Assembly (NCBI GenBank): GCA_018812925.1
Contig: JAHJCU010000003.1
Span: 124,001-188,000, forward strand
From: Candidatus Omnitrophota bacterium
GTDB lineage: Bacteria > CAIJMQ01
Reading direction: 5' to 3'
DNA: 64,000 nt
Within the stretch, counting starts at the first letter, position 1, and each line of letters opens with the position of its first letter. The notes under the pieces were generated by a model, which searched no databases, was not told the DNA's origin, and was given only the letters and a program-made list of their open reading frames with translations. Made by a program: the position numbers and the translations under genes. This document shows positions 16,015 through 23,360 of this stretch, in pieces.

Positions 16015-18612
16015 ATGAGATTAGATTTAAAAACTAAACCGATAAGAATTCTTATAGAAATCAAAGGCAAAGTTCAGGGAGTAGGTTTTAGACCCACAGT
16101 TTACAGATATGCCGTCGAAAGAAAGCTGATAGGGTGGGTGAGTAATAGCTCAACAGGCGTGATTATAGAGGTGCAAGGAACGAAAGATAAAGTTGAGGAT
16201 TTCATTGCCACGTTAAAGAAATTCCCGCCTTCCCGCGCAGAAATAACGGCTCTTCAAATCACTGAAATCAAACCTCAAAAAGGGACTTCTTTTAAGGTTC
16301 TTTCAAGTATTCCCGGTAAGGAAATGAAAACAAGGATTTCGCCTGATATTGCCGTATGTAAAGATTGTCTTAGGGAACTCTTTGACAATAAAAACAGACG
16401 CTATCTTTACCCTTTCATAAATTGCACCAATTGCGGGCCACGTTTTACCATCATAAAAAATATTCCTTACGATAGGTTCAATACCACAATGAAAGAATTC
16501 AAAATGTGTAAGTCTTGTCAGGATGAATACGATAATCCTTCAAACCGCAGATTCCACGCTCAACCAAATGCTTGTAGTGTGTGTGGACCCCAACTATCGT
16601 TGATTCAAAATTCCCCCCTAGAAATTCAGAGAATTTCAGGGACTAAGTCCTCGGAATCTTTCCAAGATTCCAGAGGGAGAAGGAAGATTAAAGATTTAAC
16701 TACAGGAAGAAAAGCGATAGAAAAAACAACTAAACTACTAAAAGAGGGGAAAATTGTTGCGATAAAAGGATTGGGTGGGTTTCATCTTGCCTGCGATGCT
16801 TTGAATGATAAAGCAGTGAAAACTTTACGAAGCAGGAAATACAGAGAAGATAAACCATTCGCCTTAATGGCTAAAGATTTAAAAACAATAAAACAATATT
16901 GCGAGGTCTCGCCCGAGGAAGAAAAACTTCTACTTTCATGGAAATCCCCTGTTGTTATATTGCGAAAGTCCCCCCTGTCTGTTTTCTCCGAAAACAAGGG
17001 GGGGGGAAAGAAAGTGAGTTCATCTGTTTCCAAACACGTTGCTCCTAACAACAAATATCTCGGTTTTATGCTTCCATATACACCATTACATCATCTTCTT
17101 TTCTCACCACTCGTCACTGACCACTCATCACTCTCTATCCTTGTCATGACAAGCGGAAATATCAGTGATGAACCGATTGCATACAATAACGACGAAGCAA
17201 TGAAACGGCTTAAAAATATAGCGGACTATTTTCTTCTTAACGACCGTGATATTTATATGCGCTGTGACGATTCTGTTACACGAATTTTTCCATCTACAAA
17301 AAAAGAATTTATCCTAAGGCGTTCAAGAGGTTACACGCCCGACTCTATAATCTTGCGAAAACCGAACCCCGAAATCCCCATTGATTTCTCCGAAATCAAG
17401 CCATGGGGACAGGGCCGAAAACCGATTTTAGCCGTCGGCGGTCATTCCAAGAACACTTTTGCCATAGCTAAAGGCGACGAAATCATCTTAAGCGAACACA
17501 TAGGAGATTTGGAGAACGTAGAAACATATAATTCCTTTGTAAACGGTATAGAACACTTCAAGAAATTACTGGAAGTTGAACCTAAAATTATCGCTCACGA
17601 CCTACACCCCGACTATCTCTCTACCCAATACGCCAAAAATCTGATCACTGTTCACTCGCCACTCACCACTATCCCAATCCAGCATCACCACGCACATATA
17701 GCTTCTGTTATGGCCGATAATATGTTAGATAACCGTAAAGTCATAGGTGTTGCTTTTGACGGCACGGGACTTGGCTTGGACCTGCCCGCCCGCCTGCCTA
17801 TCGGTTGCGGGCAGGCTTCGCAGCAGGCGGGCGGAAACTTATGGGGCGGGGAATTCTTAATTGCCGATTATGTAGATTTTAAACGAGTTGCGCATTTCAA
17901 ATATATTCCTCTACCCGGAGGAGAAAAAGCAATAAAAGAACCGTGGAGAATAGCGTTTAGTTATCTCTATTCAATATTTGGGGACGAACTCTGGGGACTT
18001 AATATAGATTTTGTCAAAAAACTTGATAAGAAAAAAAGTAAGGTTTTACAAAAAATGATTGATAATGGAATCAATACGCCTTTAACTTCAAGCATCGGCA
18101 GATTATTTGATGCAGTCGCTTCATTGATCGGGGTAAGGAACACAGTTAATTACGAAGGACAAGCGGCGATAGAGTTAGAAATGATAATAAACGATGGACG
18201 ACGGATGAGAGACGATGGACGAAAATACAAATATTTAATTAATAGAGAAAATGGTATTTACATAATTGATATGGATGAAACGATAAAAGAAATAATAAAG
18301 GATTTAAGAAATAATGTATCAAAAGAAATTATTTCTCTAAAATTCCATAACACGATTGTTGAACTAATAGTAAAAACTTGCATGAAAATCCGTTCAGATT
18401 TCAAAGAAAACCATGAGCTAAGAGCTATGAGCTATGAGCTTAACGAAGTTGCACTTGGCGGCGGAGTATTTCAGAATATGTTTCTCTTGACCAATGCTTA
18501 CAACAAACTTAAAAAAGCAGGATTTAGGGTGTATATCCACGAAAAAGTCCCGACAAACGACGGCGGTCTTTCATTAGGACAGGCGGTGATTGCGGGGTAT
18601 AGGAAGATATAA
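16015..18612 (+). CDS. hypF: HypF, carbamoyltransferase for [NiFe]-hydrogenase cyanide ligands, with many repeat-derived insertions
   Basis: HypF makes the thiocarboxamide on HypE from carbamoyl phosphate. All parts are present: an acylphosphatase domain (V-Q-G-V-G-F-R-P), two Zn fingers starting at C115 (C-x2-C, later C-T-N-C-G-P-R-F and C-S-V-C-G-P), a YrdC-like domain (K-G-L-G-G-F-H-L-A-C-D-A; M-T-S-G-N-I-S-D-E-P) and a Kae1-like domain (H-H-H-A-H-I-A-S-V; A-F-D-G-T-G; L-G-G-G-V-F-Q-N). At 865 residues it is about 100 longer than usual. The excess matches eight in-frame segments made of palindromic repeats or 7-nt arrays (listed separately), each falling between conserved blocks, so the protein is probably still functional. 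It is the first gene of a split hyp locus. Confidence 0.95.
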   Translation: MRLDLKTKPIRILIEIKGKVQGVGFRPTVYRYAVERKLIGWVSNSSTGVIIEVQGTKDKVEDFIATLKKFPPSRAEITALQITEIKPQKGTSFKVLSSIPGKEMKTRISPDIAVCKDCLRELFDNKNRRYLYPFINCTNCGPRFTIIKNIPYDRFNTTMKEFKMCKSCQDEYDNPSNRRFHAQPNACSVCGPQLSLIQNSPLEIQRISGTKSSESFQDSRGRRKIKDLTTGRKAIEKTTKLLKEGKIVAIKGLGGFHLACDALNDKAVKTLRSRKYREDKPFALMAKDLKTIKQYCEVSPEEEKLLLSWKSPVVILRKSPLSVFSENKGGGKKVSSSVSKHVAPNNKYLGFMLPYTPLHHLLFSPLVTDHSSLSILVMTSGNISDEPIAYNNDEAMKRLKNIADYFLLNDRDIYMRCDDSVTRIFPSTKKEFILRRSRGYTPDSIILRKPNPEIPIDFSEIKPWGQGRKPILAVGGHSKNTFAIAKGDEIILSEHIGDLENVETYNSFVNGIEHFKKLLEVEPKIIAHDLHPDYLSTQYAKNLITVHSPLTTIPIQHHHAHIASVMADNMLDNRKVIGVAFDGTGLGLDLPARLPIGCGQASQQAGGNLWGGEFLIADYVDFKRVAHFKYIPLPGGEKAIKEPWRIAFSYLYSIFGDELWGLNIDFVKKLDKKKSKVLQKMIDNGINTPLTSSIGRLFDAVASLIGVRNTVNYEGQAAIELEMIINDGRRMRDDGRKYKYLINRENGIYIIDMDETIKEIIKDLRNNVSKEIISLKFHNTIVELIVKTCMKIRSDFKENHELRAMSYELNEVALGGGVFQNMFLLTNAYNKLKKAGFRVYIHEKVPTNDGGLSLGQAVIAGYRKI
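16611..16680. repeat. Cloverleaf-like palindromic repeat in frame in hypF (copy 1)
   Basis: Three hairpins in a row: GAAATTC/GAATTTC (16621-16627/16631-16637), GGAC/GTCC (16640-16643/16647-16650) and GGAATCTT/AAGATTCC (16653-16660/16664-16671). They are enclosed by a C-run and a G-rich end. The same order of stems occurs at 21847-21910. It encodes a non-family stretch after the second Zn finger (S-V-C-G-P-Q-L). Confidence 0.75.
16970..17006. repeat. Two-stem palindromic repeat in frame in hypF
   Basis: CCCCCCT 16970-16976 pairs with AGGGGGG 16997-17003, and TGTTTTC 16980-16986 pairs with GAAAACA 16990-16996 around a TCC loop. A 3-nt bulge separates the stems on one side only. It has the same design as the outer hairpin at 21010-21087, in the opposite orientation. 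It lies after V-V-I-L-R-K in the YrdC-like domain. Confidence 0.8.
17103..17137. repeat. 7-nt tandem array in frame in hypF (CTnnnCA type)
   Basis: Five consecutive 7-nt units: CTCACCA, CTCGTCA, CTGACCA, CTCATCA, CTCTCTA. The array is translated as a non-family stretch just before the conserved L-V-M-T-S-G-N. Confidence 0.85.
17369..17419. repeat. 51-nt palindromic repeat, copy 2 (in frame in hypF)
   Basis: Identical to 1359-1409. It is read one base out of register relative to that copy and encodes E-I-P-I-D-F-S-E-I-K-P-W-G-Q-G-R between the YrdC-like and Kae1-like domains, just before the conserved I-L-A-V-G-G strand. Confidence 0.95.
17641..17668. repeat. 7-nt tandem array in frame in hypF (CTnnnCA type)
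   Basis: Four 7-nt units: CTGATCA, CTGTTCA, CTCGCCA, CTCACCA. It is the same family as 17103-17137 and lies just before the H-H-H-A-H metal-binding motif of the Kae1-like domain. Confidence 0.85.
17781..17834. repeat. GC-rich palindrome in frame in hypF
   Basis: A perfect 12-bp stem (17786-17797 with 17823-17834, all G/C except one pair) encloses a second possible stem, GCCTGCC/GGCAGGC. It interrupts the segment between A-F-D-G-T-G-L-G and N-L-W-G-G-E-F, which is short in ordinary HypF. Confidence 0.85.
18193..18227. repeat. 7-nt tandem array in frame in hypF (GAnnGAC type)
   Basis: Units GATGGAC, GACGGAT, GAGAGAC, GATGGAC, GAAAATA. It is translated as an Arg/Asp-rich stretch (D-G-R-R-M-R-D-D-G-R) after the conserved E-G-Q-A-A-I-E-L-E. 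Confidence 0.75.
18413..18440. repeat. 7-nt tandem array in frame in hypF (ATGAGCT type)
   Basis: Four units: ATGAGCT, AAGAGCT, ATGAGCT, ATGAGCT. They encode H-E-L-R-A-M-S-Y-E-L just before the conserved V-A-L-G-G-G-V-F-Q-N. Confidence 0.85.
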
Positions 18613-18634
18613 TTTATTTTTGAATATTCATTTA

Positions 18635-19015
18635 CTAATCAATATCTTCGGCTAAGTGCTTAAGTCTAGATGCTATCGAAGCTATTTCATCTTTGATATC
18701 AGCTAAATGCGCGCGAGGAGATTCGTCGTATTCATCGGGACTATAAGTTTCGATATCTGAAGTAAGGGCTTCAAGTTCCTCTACACACGAATTGATATCA
18801 TTTGCTGTGTTGTACAATTGTTCAGTATCTCCACTGAGTTTTCTTTCAAGAAGAAACAGACAAAATGGTAATGCCAGTATTACAAAGAACCCAACAGCAC
18901 CTAGAAAACTTTTGAAAGAATCGGCGCCAAAAAGACGAGTACCGAAGATTAGTATTGCCATAACTACGAGTGTAGCCACTAAACACCCAATTTGTTGTTT
19001 ACTCTCTTGTTCCAT
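18635..19015 (-). CDS. Small membrane protein with C-terminal helical tail, unknown function
   Basis: The 126-residue protein is not recognised. Two hydrophobic helices (residues about 10-30 and 38-56) are followed by a charged, probably coiled-coil region rich in Glu, Asp and Ser. It is the last gene of a minus-strand accessory block lying between hypF and hypC, and runs convergently with hypF. An SD-like AGGAGG lies just upstream of its start, about 12 bases away. No function is proposed. Confidence 0.6.
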   Translation of the reverse strand: MEQESKQQIGCLVATLVVMAILIFGTRLFGADSFKSFLGAVGFFVILALPFCLFLLERKLSGDTEQLYNTANDINSCVEELEALTSDIETYSPDEYDESPRAHLADIKDEIASIASRLKHLAEDID

Positions 19016-19130
19016 CAGTTTTTTCCTCCTCTATAACATCTCACATGTCTTAATCTGACAAATGTTATCTTACAAAACCTGACCCCATTGTTTCTCCTAT
19101 GAAAGAATCGAAGTCTATGGAATTATTAGC

Positions 19131-19904
19131 TTATACATATCTTGAAATATTTTCTTCTGCCCACTCAAACAATTTATCAGGGTGTACACTAGGCAATAGA
19201 ACAGGATTTGTGGTTAAATAAGCCACAAATTCACCTTTAATAAATAATTTTGGTGGTGTGCTTGAAAATTGATTATACGGGCTCAAAGGAGAAAATTGAT
19301 TGCCTCCATAGGTGGAAAATTTATTGAGTATTGAAAATTGCGAAAATTGATTGCCATACGGACCATACTTATTAAATATTGATTCTATATCATACTTATT
19401 AGGGGTTAGTTTGCCTAAAAAAGTACCATCTGCTGCCTCAATATAAGATTCATGTCTTATCTGTCTAGCATGACTTTCTGATTCAAAAATTTTACCTTCA
19501 AGCAGTGAATCTATTTTATTCTCAAGGGTATATAAAAACCCATTTGTTGGAATTCTATTATTGATATATTTATTTACGCTAACATAACCTAAAAAATTTC
19601 CTTTTATGAATAATTTAGGAGGACGAGAACAATAAGGATTATTAATACTATATACTCCATATTTACTACCGTATTCGGAATATTTATTAAAAATGCTTGT
19701 TGGACTGTATTTACTGCCATAAGTTCCATATTTATTTAATATTGAATTGCTGTCATAAAGGTTCGATGTAATATTTCCCAAGAATTGGTTATTTTGTGCA
19801 ATTAGATACGATTTCCCTTCTATCACATGTCTTTTAGCTTGTTTTTGATGCAATTGTGCAAGTATTTGTTCTAAGATTTCTTTTGTTTTATCTGAAGATG
19901 GCAT
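19131..19904 (-). CDS. Tyr/Gly/Asn-rich repeat protein, unknown function
   Basis: The 257-residue protein consists of two copies of a module. Each has an F-L-G-x-(I/L)-T strand, then N-K-Y-G-x-Y-G-S/N-x-(Y/F)-S repeats and ends in P-P-K-L-F-I-K-G-x-F. The second copy has N-K-Y-G-P-Y-G-N-Q-F-S. The pattern resembles a widespread but uncharacterised bacterial family and suggests a beta-rich, externally hydrophilic fold. The ATG at 19904 has GGAG at good spacing; an ATG at 19919 would add five residues. It overlaps the upstream membrane protein gene by 17 bases, so the two are probably cotranscribed. The function is unknown. Confidence 0.6.
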   Translation of the reverse strand: MPSSDKTKEILEQILAQLHQKQAKRHVIEGKSYLIAQNNQFLGNITSNLYDSNSILNKYGTYGSKYSPTSIFNKYSEYGSKYGVYSINNPYCSRPPKLFIKGNFLGYVSVNKYINNRIPTNGFLYTLENKIDSLLEGKIFESESHARQIRHESYIEAADGTFLGKLTPNKYDIESIFNKYGPYGNQFSQFSILNKFSTYGGNQFSPLSPYNQFSSTPPKLFIKGEFVAYLTTNPVLLPSVHPDKLFEWAEENISRYV

Positions 19905-20235
19905 TATTTTTTTCTCCATGTAATGTTTGTAATAGTTTTTGAATTTCTTCCGCAGCTTTATCAGGAGGTAGTTGTGTTATCAGTATTGGAGCAGTGGCTA
20001 ATGCAATATTTTTCTGGCGAATTTTTAATATTTCTTTAAGGGATGGATATATCAGCAATGTCGTAATTACAGAAGGAGTAGACCAGGCAAATTCACGAGT
20101 TATTAATGCTACAATGAAACAAGTGATGCCTAAAAGAAATAAAATAATCGACAATATTATATATATCCACTCTGTTTTTTTGTTTCCTTTTATAACTATA
20201 TCGATTCTTTCTATAATTTCTTGTGTTGTTGCCAT
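19888..20235 (-). CDS. Small two-helix membrane protein, unknown function
   Basis: The 115-residue protein has a charged N-terminus (about 20 residues), two hydrophobic helices (about 22-45 and 50-65) and a soluble C-terminal tail ending in Q-K-L-L-Q-T-L-H-G-E. It was not recognised. It sits one base from the upstream DUF4145 gene and overlaps the repeat-protein gene, so the three form one transcription unit starting at about 20970. Confidence 0.6.
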   Translation of the reverse strand: MATTQEIIERIDIVIKGNKKTEWIYIILSIILFLLGITCFIVALITREFAWSTPSVITTLLIYPSLKEILKIRQKNIALATAPILITQLPPDKAAEEIQKLLQTLHGEKNNAIFR

Positions 20236-20236
20236 C

Positions 20237-20947
20237 TTATTTTTTATCAGGCGATTTTGATTCGCGCCTAGCTAATCTTCTTTCGTTTGCAAGTTTTATT
20301 CTTTGGGGTTCTGTATAAATTCGCTCTAGGAGTGCATAAGTAAAATCCAGAAGATCCTCTGCATCTTCTTTTTTTAATGTGCCTTCATGAGCGCCATCAT
20401 TACCATCATCTTTTACACAAGATGATAGTTCTCGTAGTGCTTCAGGAAGAATTTTATTATCAAACAACCACGGTAGACGTAGTCCTAAGCTGTGCCTTAT
20501 CTTGGAGTTGAGACCTTTTACTTCTTCCTCGGGAAGCATAGCTCTAGTAGATAAATCGATACATAATCTAAACATTGTTCCTGCTGCATTGGGACATCCA
20601 ATAGCCATGCAAGTTGCACCTTCTTTGAAAACTGCATTAATCTTCTCAGGTATATACTCTGGTGGTTGTTTTGATGCAGTATCTTTAAGGCTTACATAAC
20701 CCTCTATGTGCATCAATTTATTGACAGCTCCACCAAAGTTTTCTAAACCCGATCCAATTACATTTTTGCTATTTGGTTCTTTTTGTATAAGGGTAAATAT
20801 TGTGGCGCTATCACATTTACGGCAGACACAAAATGCTTCAAGCCAATTCTGCCAATCATATCGAACTTCTATTGTAATTTGCTTCTTAAGATCAAAAGTC
20901 ATTTTTTTTGCTCCACAGCGTGGACAATCAGCTACTAATTCTGACAT
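20237..20947 (-). CDS. DUF4145-type protein with N-terminal zinc ribbon
   Basis: The 236-residue protein begins with C-P-R-C-G and a second pair C-R-K-C about 30 residues later, forming a zinc ribbon. The C-terminal part has the DUF4145 features N-D-G-A-H-E-G-x-L near 198 and D-A-E-D-L-L-D-F-T-Y-A-L-L-E. DUF4145 is often found in restriction or other defence genes and as a stand-alone protein, and its biochemical role is not established. It is the first gene of the minus-strand accessory unit and has a clear promoter (20979-21007) and GAAGGAG before the ATG. Confidence 0.75.
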   Translation of the reverse strand: MSELVADCPRCGAKKMTFDLKKQITIEVRYDWQNWLEAFCVCRKCDSATIFTLIQKEPNSKNVIGSGLENFGGAVNKLMHIEGYVSLKDTASKQPPEYIPEKINAVFKEGATCMAIGCPNAAGTMFRLCIDLSTRAMLPEEEVKGLNSKIRHSLGLRLPWLFDNKILPEALRELSSCVKDDGNDGAHEGTLKKEDAEDLLDFTYALLERIYTEPQRIKLANERRLARRESKSPDKK

Positions 20948-20978
20948 TTATTATTCTCCTTCTATAATTTTGATTTTC

Positions 20979-21007
20979 TTTATACTATTCTACTCTTTCT
21001 CTGTCAA
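20979..21007 (-). promoter_or_regulatory. Sigma-70-type promoter for the DUF4145 unit
   Basis: On the minus strand, TTGACA (21007-21002), a 17-bp spacer and TATAAA (20984-20979) lie 31 bases upstream of the ATG. The -35 box almost touches the long palindrome at 21010. Confidence 0.75.
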
Positions 21008-21009
21008 TT

Positions 21010-21087
21010 ATCCCCCCTAGTTTTCTGTCCCCGAAGATTTCTGGGAAATCTAAACTCGGGGACAAGTCGAAAACTAACAGGGGGGAT
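21010..21087. repeat. Nested four-stem palindromic element
   Basis: Stems in order are 9 bp (21010-21018/21079-21087), 7 bp (AGTTTTC 21019-21025/21069-21075), 8 bp (GTCCCCGA 21027-21034/21056-21063) and 7 bp (AGATTTC 21035-21041/21045-21051) with a TGG loop. All bulges but one base are on the 3' side. It looks like one two-stem element placed in the loop of another. Confidence 0.9.
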
Positions 21088-21139
21088 TTCGCTACACAAA
21101 ACTCCAGAATTTGAGAAGCTCAAAAATGCAACAAATTTG

Positions 21140-21718
21140 TTAGTAATGTTTATTTATTCCTCCAAACCCAATCACCTTATTCTTTTCTGTCATCTTAATG
21201 AAGTATTTGAGACGCTTTGAGAACTCGTTTGGTCGCTTCCGTGCGCCATCAATGAAAGCGATTCGTATTTCTTGATACTGAGGTGAATACTTCTGGAAAT
21301 TCTTCCATGCCAGTTTATTTACCTTGATAGCCAAAAGTATGTCATTTGGGATGACGTATTTTTCCTCTAGGATAGTACCTAAACTTTCCAGTACTTCCTT
21401 TTGGACTTTCTTTTGCTTCACCAAAGAGCGTAGTCGAACCTTGTTTGCCTGAGAGTATTTACTCTTAAGACTTCGTCTTGAAAACCTTTGGGCAAAGCTT
21501 TTGTCGTCCAACTTTCGAACAATGCTATCAATCCAACCAAAACAAAGTGCCTCTTCTACTGCGTCATTATATTGAATGCGTGGTTTACCGGTTCCCTTTT
21601 TGTAATATACTAACCAGACTTCACTTTCGGTTTTAAAGTGTTTCTTCAACCAGTTACGCCATTCTTTTCTGGTCGTAATATAAAGCATATTTTTGCTAGA
21701 AACAACCCTTTTATTCAT
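21140..21718 (-). CDS. YdeI/OmpD-associated-family protein
   Basis: The 192-residue protein has the YdeI family pattern: an N-terminal W-R-N-W-L-K-K-H, then W-L-V-Y-Y-K-K-G-T-G-K-P, the central E-E-A-L-C-F-G-W-I-D-S and a F-S-R-R motif. Family members are small cytosolic proteins sometimes annotated as bacteriocin-protection proteins; the biochemical role is not settled. It is transcribed away from hypC and separated from the DUF4145 unit by the nested palindrome. AGAGAGGG lies about 7 bases before its ATG. Confidence 0.75.
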   Translation of the reverse strand: MNKRVVSSKNMLYITTRKEWRNWLKKHFKTESEVWLVYYKKGTGKPRIQYNDAVEEALCFGWIDSIVRKLDDKSFAQRFSRRSLKSKYSQANKVRLRSLVKQKKVQKEVLESLGTILEEKYVIPNDILLAIKVNKLAWKNFQKYSPQYQEIRIAFIDGARKRPNEFSKRLKYFIKMTEKNKVIGFGGINKHY

Positions 21719-21788
21719 GTAAAAACCCTCTCTGTCTTGATGCTATTTTACTCTAAAACGAAAGATTTGATAAGATTGGATTAACAAC

Positions 21789-21849
21789 GTAATTAGTAAC
21801 TGGTAATTGGTAAACGGTAATTTTAAAAATTACGAATTACTATTTACCC
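21789..21849. repeat. Inverted 7-nt array (GTAAnnn type) upstream of hypC
   Basis: Five direct units (GTAATTA, GTAACTG, GTAATTG, GTAAACG, GTAATTT) are followed by the same kind of unit on the other strand (AAATTAC, GAATTAC, TATTTAC). The array can fold on itself. Confidence 0.85.
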
Positions 21850-21910
21850 TTAGAGATTGCGGAGCAATCTCAAGGACTTTGGTCCCGGCAATCTTTTAGA
21901 TTCCACGGGG
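21847..21910. repeat. Cloverleaf-like palindromic repeat upstream of hypC (copy 2)
   Basis: GAGATTGC/GCAATCTC (21853-21860/21864-21871), GGAC/GTCC (21874-21877/21882-21885) and AATCT/AGATT (21890-21894/21898-21902) lie between CCCT and CGGGG. The stem order matches 16611-16680 in hypF. Confidence 0.7.
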
Positions 21911-21955
21911 CGGATTACAAATTACAAAATCTTTAATTAAGGACGGGATTTTAAA

Positions 21956-22168
21956 ATGTGTTTAGCGATACCGATGAGAGTTTTAGAAATAGACGGCCCC
22001 AACGCAGTTGTTGAGCTTGGAGGCGTTAAGAAAAATATTAATATGGGCCTTCTTGATAATGTTGAGGTTGGAGAATATGTAATTGTCCACGCCGGTTTTG
22101 CTATACAAAAGGTGGACGAGAAAGAAGCTAAGGAAACGATTGAGATTTTGAAGGAAATGGCGAAGTAA
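21956..22168 (+). CDS. hypC: HypC, hydrogenase maturation chaperone
   Basis: A 70-residue member of the HypC/HupF family starting M-C-L-A-I-P, in which the N-terminal Cys2 is the conserved ligand for the Fe(CN)2CO unit. It later has G-E-Y-V-I-V-H-A-G-F-A-I-Q-K. HypC works with HypD to assemble and deliver the Fe ligand set to the hydrogenase large subunit. It is followed by hypD after an 84-base spacer largely filled with a 7-nt array. It is separated from hypF by the minus-strand accessory block, so it presumably has its own promoter, which was not identified. Confidence 0.97.
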   Translation: MCLAIPMRVLEIDGPNAVVELGGVKKNINMGLLDNVEVGEYVIVHAGFAIQKVDEKEAKETIEILKEMAK

Positions 22169-22173
22169 AAATG

Positions 22174-22237
22174 GTAAAGCGTAAATGGTAAATAGTAATT
22201 GGTAATTACGCTTTACGAGTTACTAATTACTAATTAC
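22174..22237. repeat. 7-nt array between hypC and hypD
   Basis: Units GTAAAGC, GTAAATG, GTAAATA, GTAATTG and GTAATTA are followed by complementary units (CTTTAC, AGTTAC, AATTAC). The resulting hairpin lies in the transcript just before hypD and creates a false N-terminal extension of the hypD frame. Confidence 0.85.
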
Positions 22238-22252
22238 GACGCTTTTAATACC

Positions 22253-23347
22253 ATGAAATACATTGACGAATTCCGAAATCCTGAATTGGCGAAGAAACTT
22301 ATTGCAAAGATAAGCGGTATGGTTTCGGATTATAAGAAAGACATAAAGCTAATGGAAGTATGCGGAACGCATACTGTTGCTATTTCACGCGCGGGTTTGA
22401 GGAAGCTTCTCCCTGCAAATTTAAAACTGCTTTCAGGACCGGGATGTCCTGTCTGTGTAACTCCCAACGATTATCTTGATAGAGCGATTGCTTATTGCCG
22501 GAGAAAGGATGTCATTGTAGTTACTTTCGGCGATATGATGAAAGTTCCCGGTTCAACTTCTTCCTTGGAGAAAGAAAAGAGTAGGGGCGGTGATGTTCGG
22601 ATTATTTATTCACCGATTGATGCTTTGAAGATTGCTAAAGATAATCCTAAGAAGAAAATAATATTTCTCGGGGTAGGGTTTGAAACGACTTCTCCGACTA
22701 TTGCCGCAACTATAAAAGTCGCAAAAGCTAAAGATATAAACAACTTTTTTGTTTATTCGGGACATAAAGTTATACCGCCTGCAATGCAAATGCTTCTTGC
22801 AGATAAAGAAGTTGACGTTGATGGATTTATATGCCCCGGACACGTAAGCACTATTATCGGCTCTATCCCTTATGAATTTATATCAAAAGAGCACAATATT
22901 CCCTGTGTTGTTACAGGTTTTGAGACTCTTGATGTTGTTGAAGGGGTTTACATGCTTGTAAAGCAGATTGTTGAGGGAGAAAAACCGAGTGTTCAAATTC
23001 AGTATACCCGTTCGGTAAAAAAAGAAGGAAATCCCAAAGCTGTTGCGCTTATGGATGAAGTATTTGAAGAGGAAGATTCCGACTGGAGAGGTTTGGGTAT
23101 GATTCCTAATAGCGGGTTAAAAATAAGAAAAGAATTCTTGGTTTTCAATGCCCTTAAGAATATAGAAGTAAAAGTGGAACCGACAAAAGAAAATAAACAA
23201 TGTATATGCGGTGAGGTTTTAAGAGGTGTGAAAAGCCCTTTGGGATGCAAACTTTTCGGGAAACTCTGTACCCCAGAGAATCCAATCGGAGCATGTATGG
23301 TTTCTTCGGAAGGAACTTGCGCAGCGTATTATAAATATGGGGAATAA
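22253..23347 (+). CDS. hypD: HypD, Fe-S scaffold for Fe(CN)2CO assembly
   Basis: The 364-residue HypD has the conserved E-V-C-G-T-H-T, G-P-G-C-P-V-C-V-T and, at the C-terminus, the 4Fe-4S Cys pattern (C-I-C-G-E-V-L; P-x-x-C-x-L-F; G-A-C-M-V-S). It holds the Fe(CN)2CO intermediate with HypC. The ATG at 22253 gives the standard N-terminus (M-K-Y-I-D-E-F-R). The frame continues upstream into the 7-nt repeat only by chance. No gene follows for about 300 bases. Confidence 0.97.
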   Translation: MKYIDEFRNPELAKKLIAKISGMVSDYKKDIKLMEVCGTHTVAISRAGLRKLLPANLKLLSGPGCPVCVTPNDYLDRAIAYCRRKDVIVVTFGDMMKVPGSTSSLEKEKSRGGDVRIIYSPIDALKIAKDNPKKKIIFLGVGFETTSPTIAATIKVAKAKDINNFFVYSGHKVIPPAMQMLLADKEVDVDGFICPGHVSTIIGSIPYEFISKEHNIPCVVTGFETLDVVEGVYMLVKQIVEGEKPSVQIQYTRSVKKEGNPKAVALMDEVFEEEDSDWRGLGMIPNSGLKIRKEFLVFNALKNIEVKVEPTKENKQCICGEVLRGVKSPLGCKLFGKLCTPENPIGACMVSSEGTCAAYYKYGE

Positions 23348-23360
23348 ACTTCAGGAAAGA

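Noticed and set aside
18635-21718. Complete mobile element with target repeats
   Set aside because: No integrase, transposase or direct repeats at the edges were found, so only an accessory block is claimed.
21847-21910. tRNA-like cloverleaf
   Set aside because: Arm lengths, anticodon and T-arm bases do not fit a tRNA; the same structure lies inside hypF as coding sequence.
22199-22252. N-terminal extension of HypD
   Set aside because: The extra residues come from the 7-nt array; the ATG at 22253 matches the family start.
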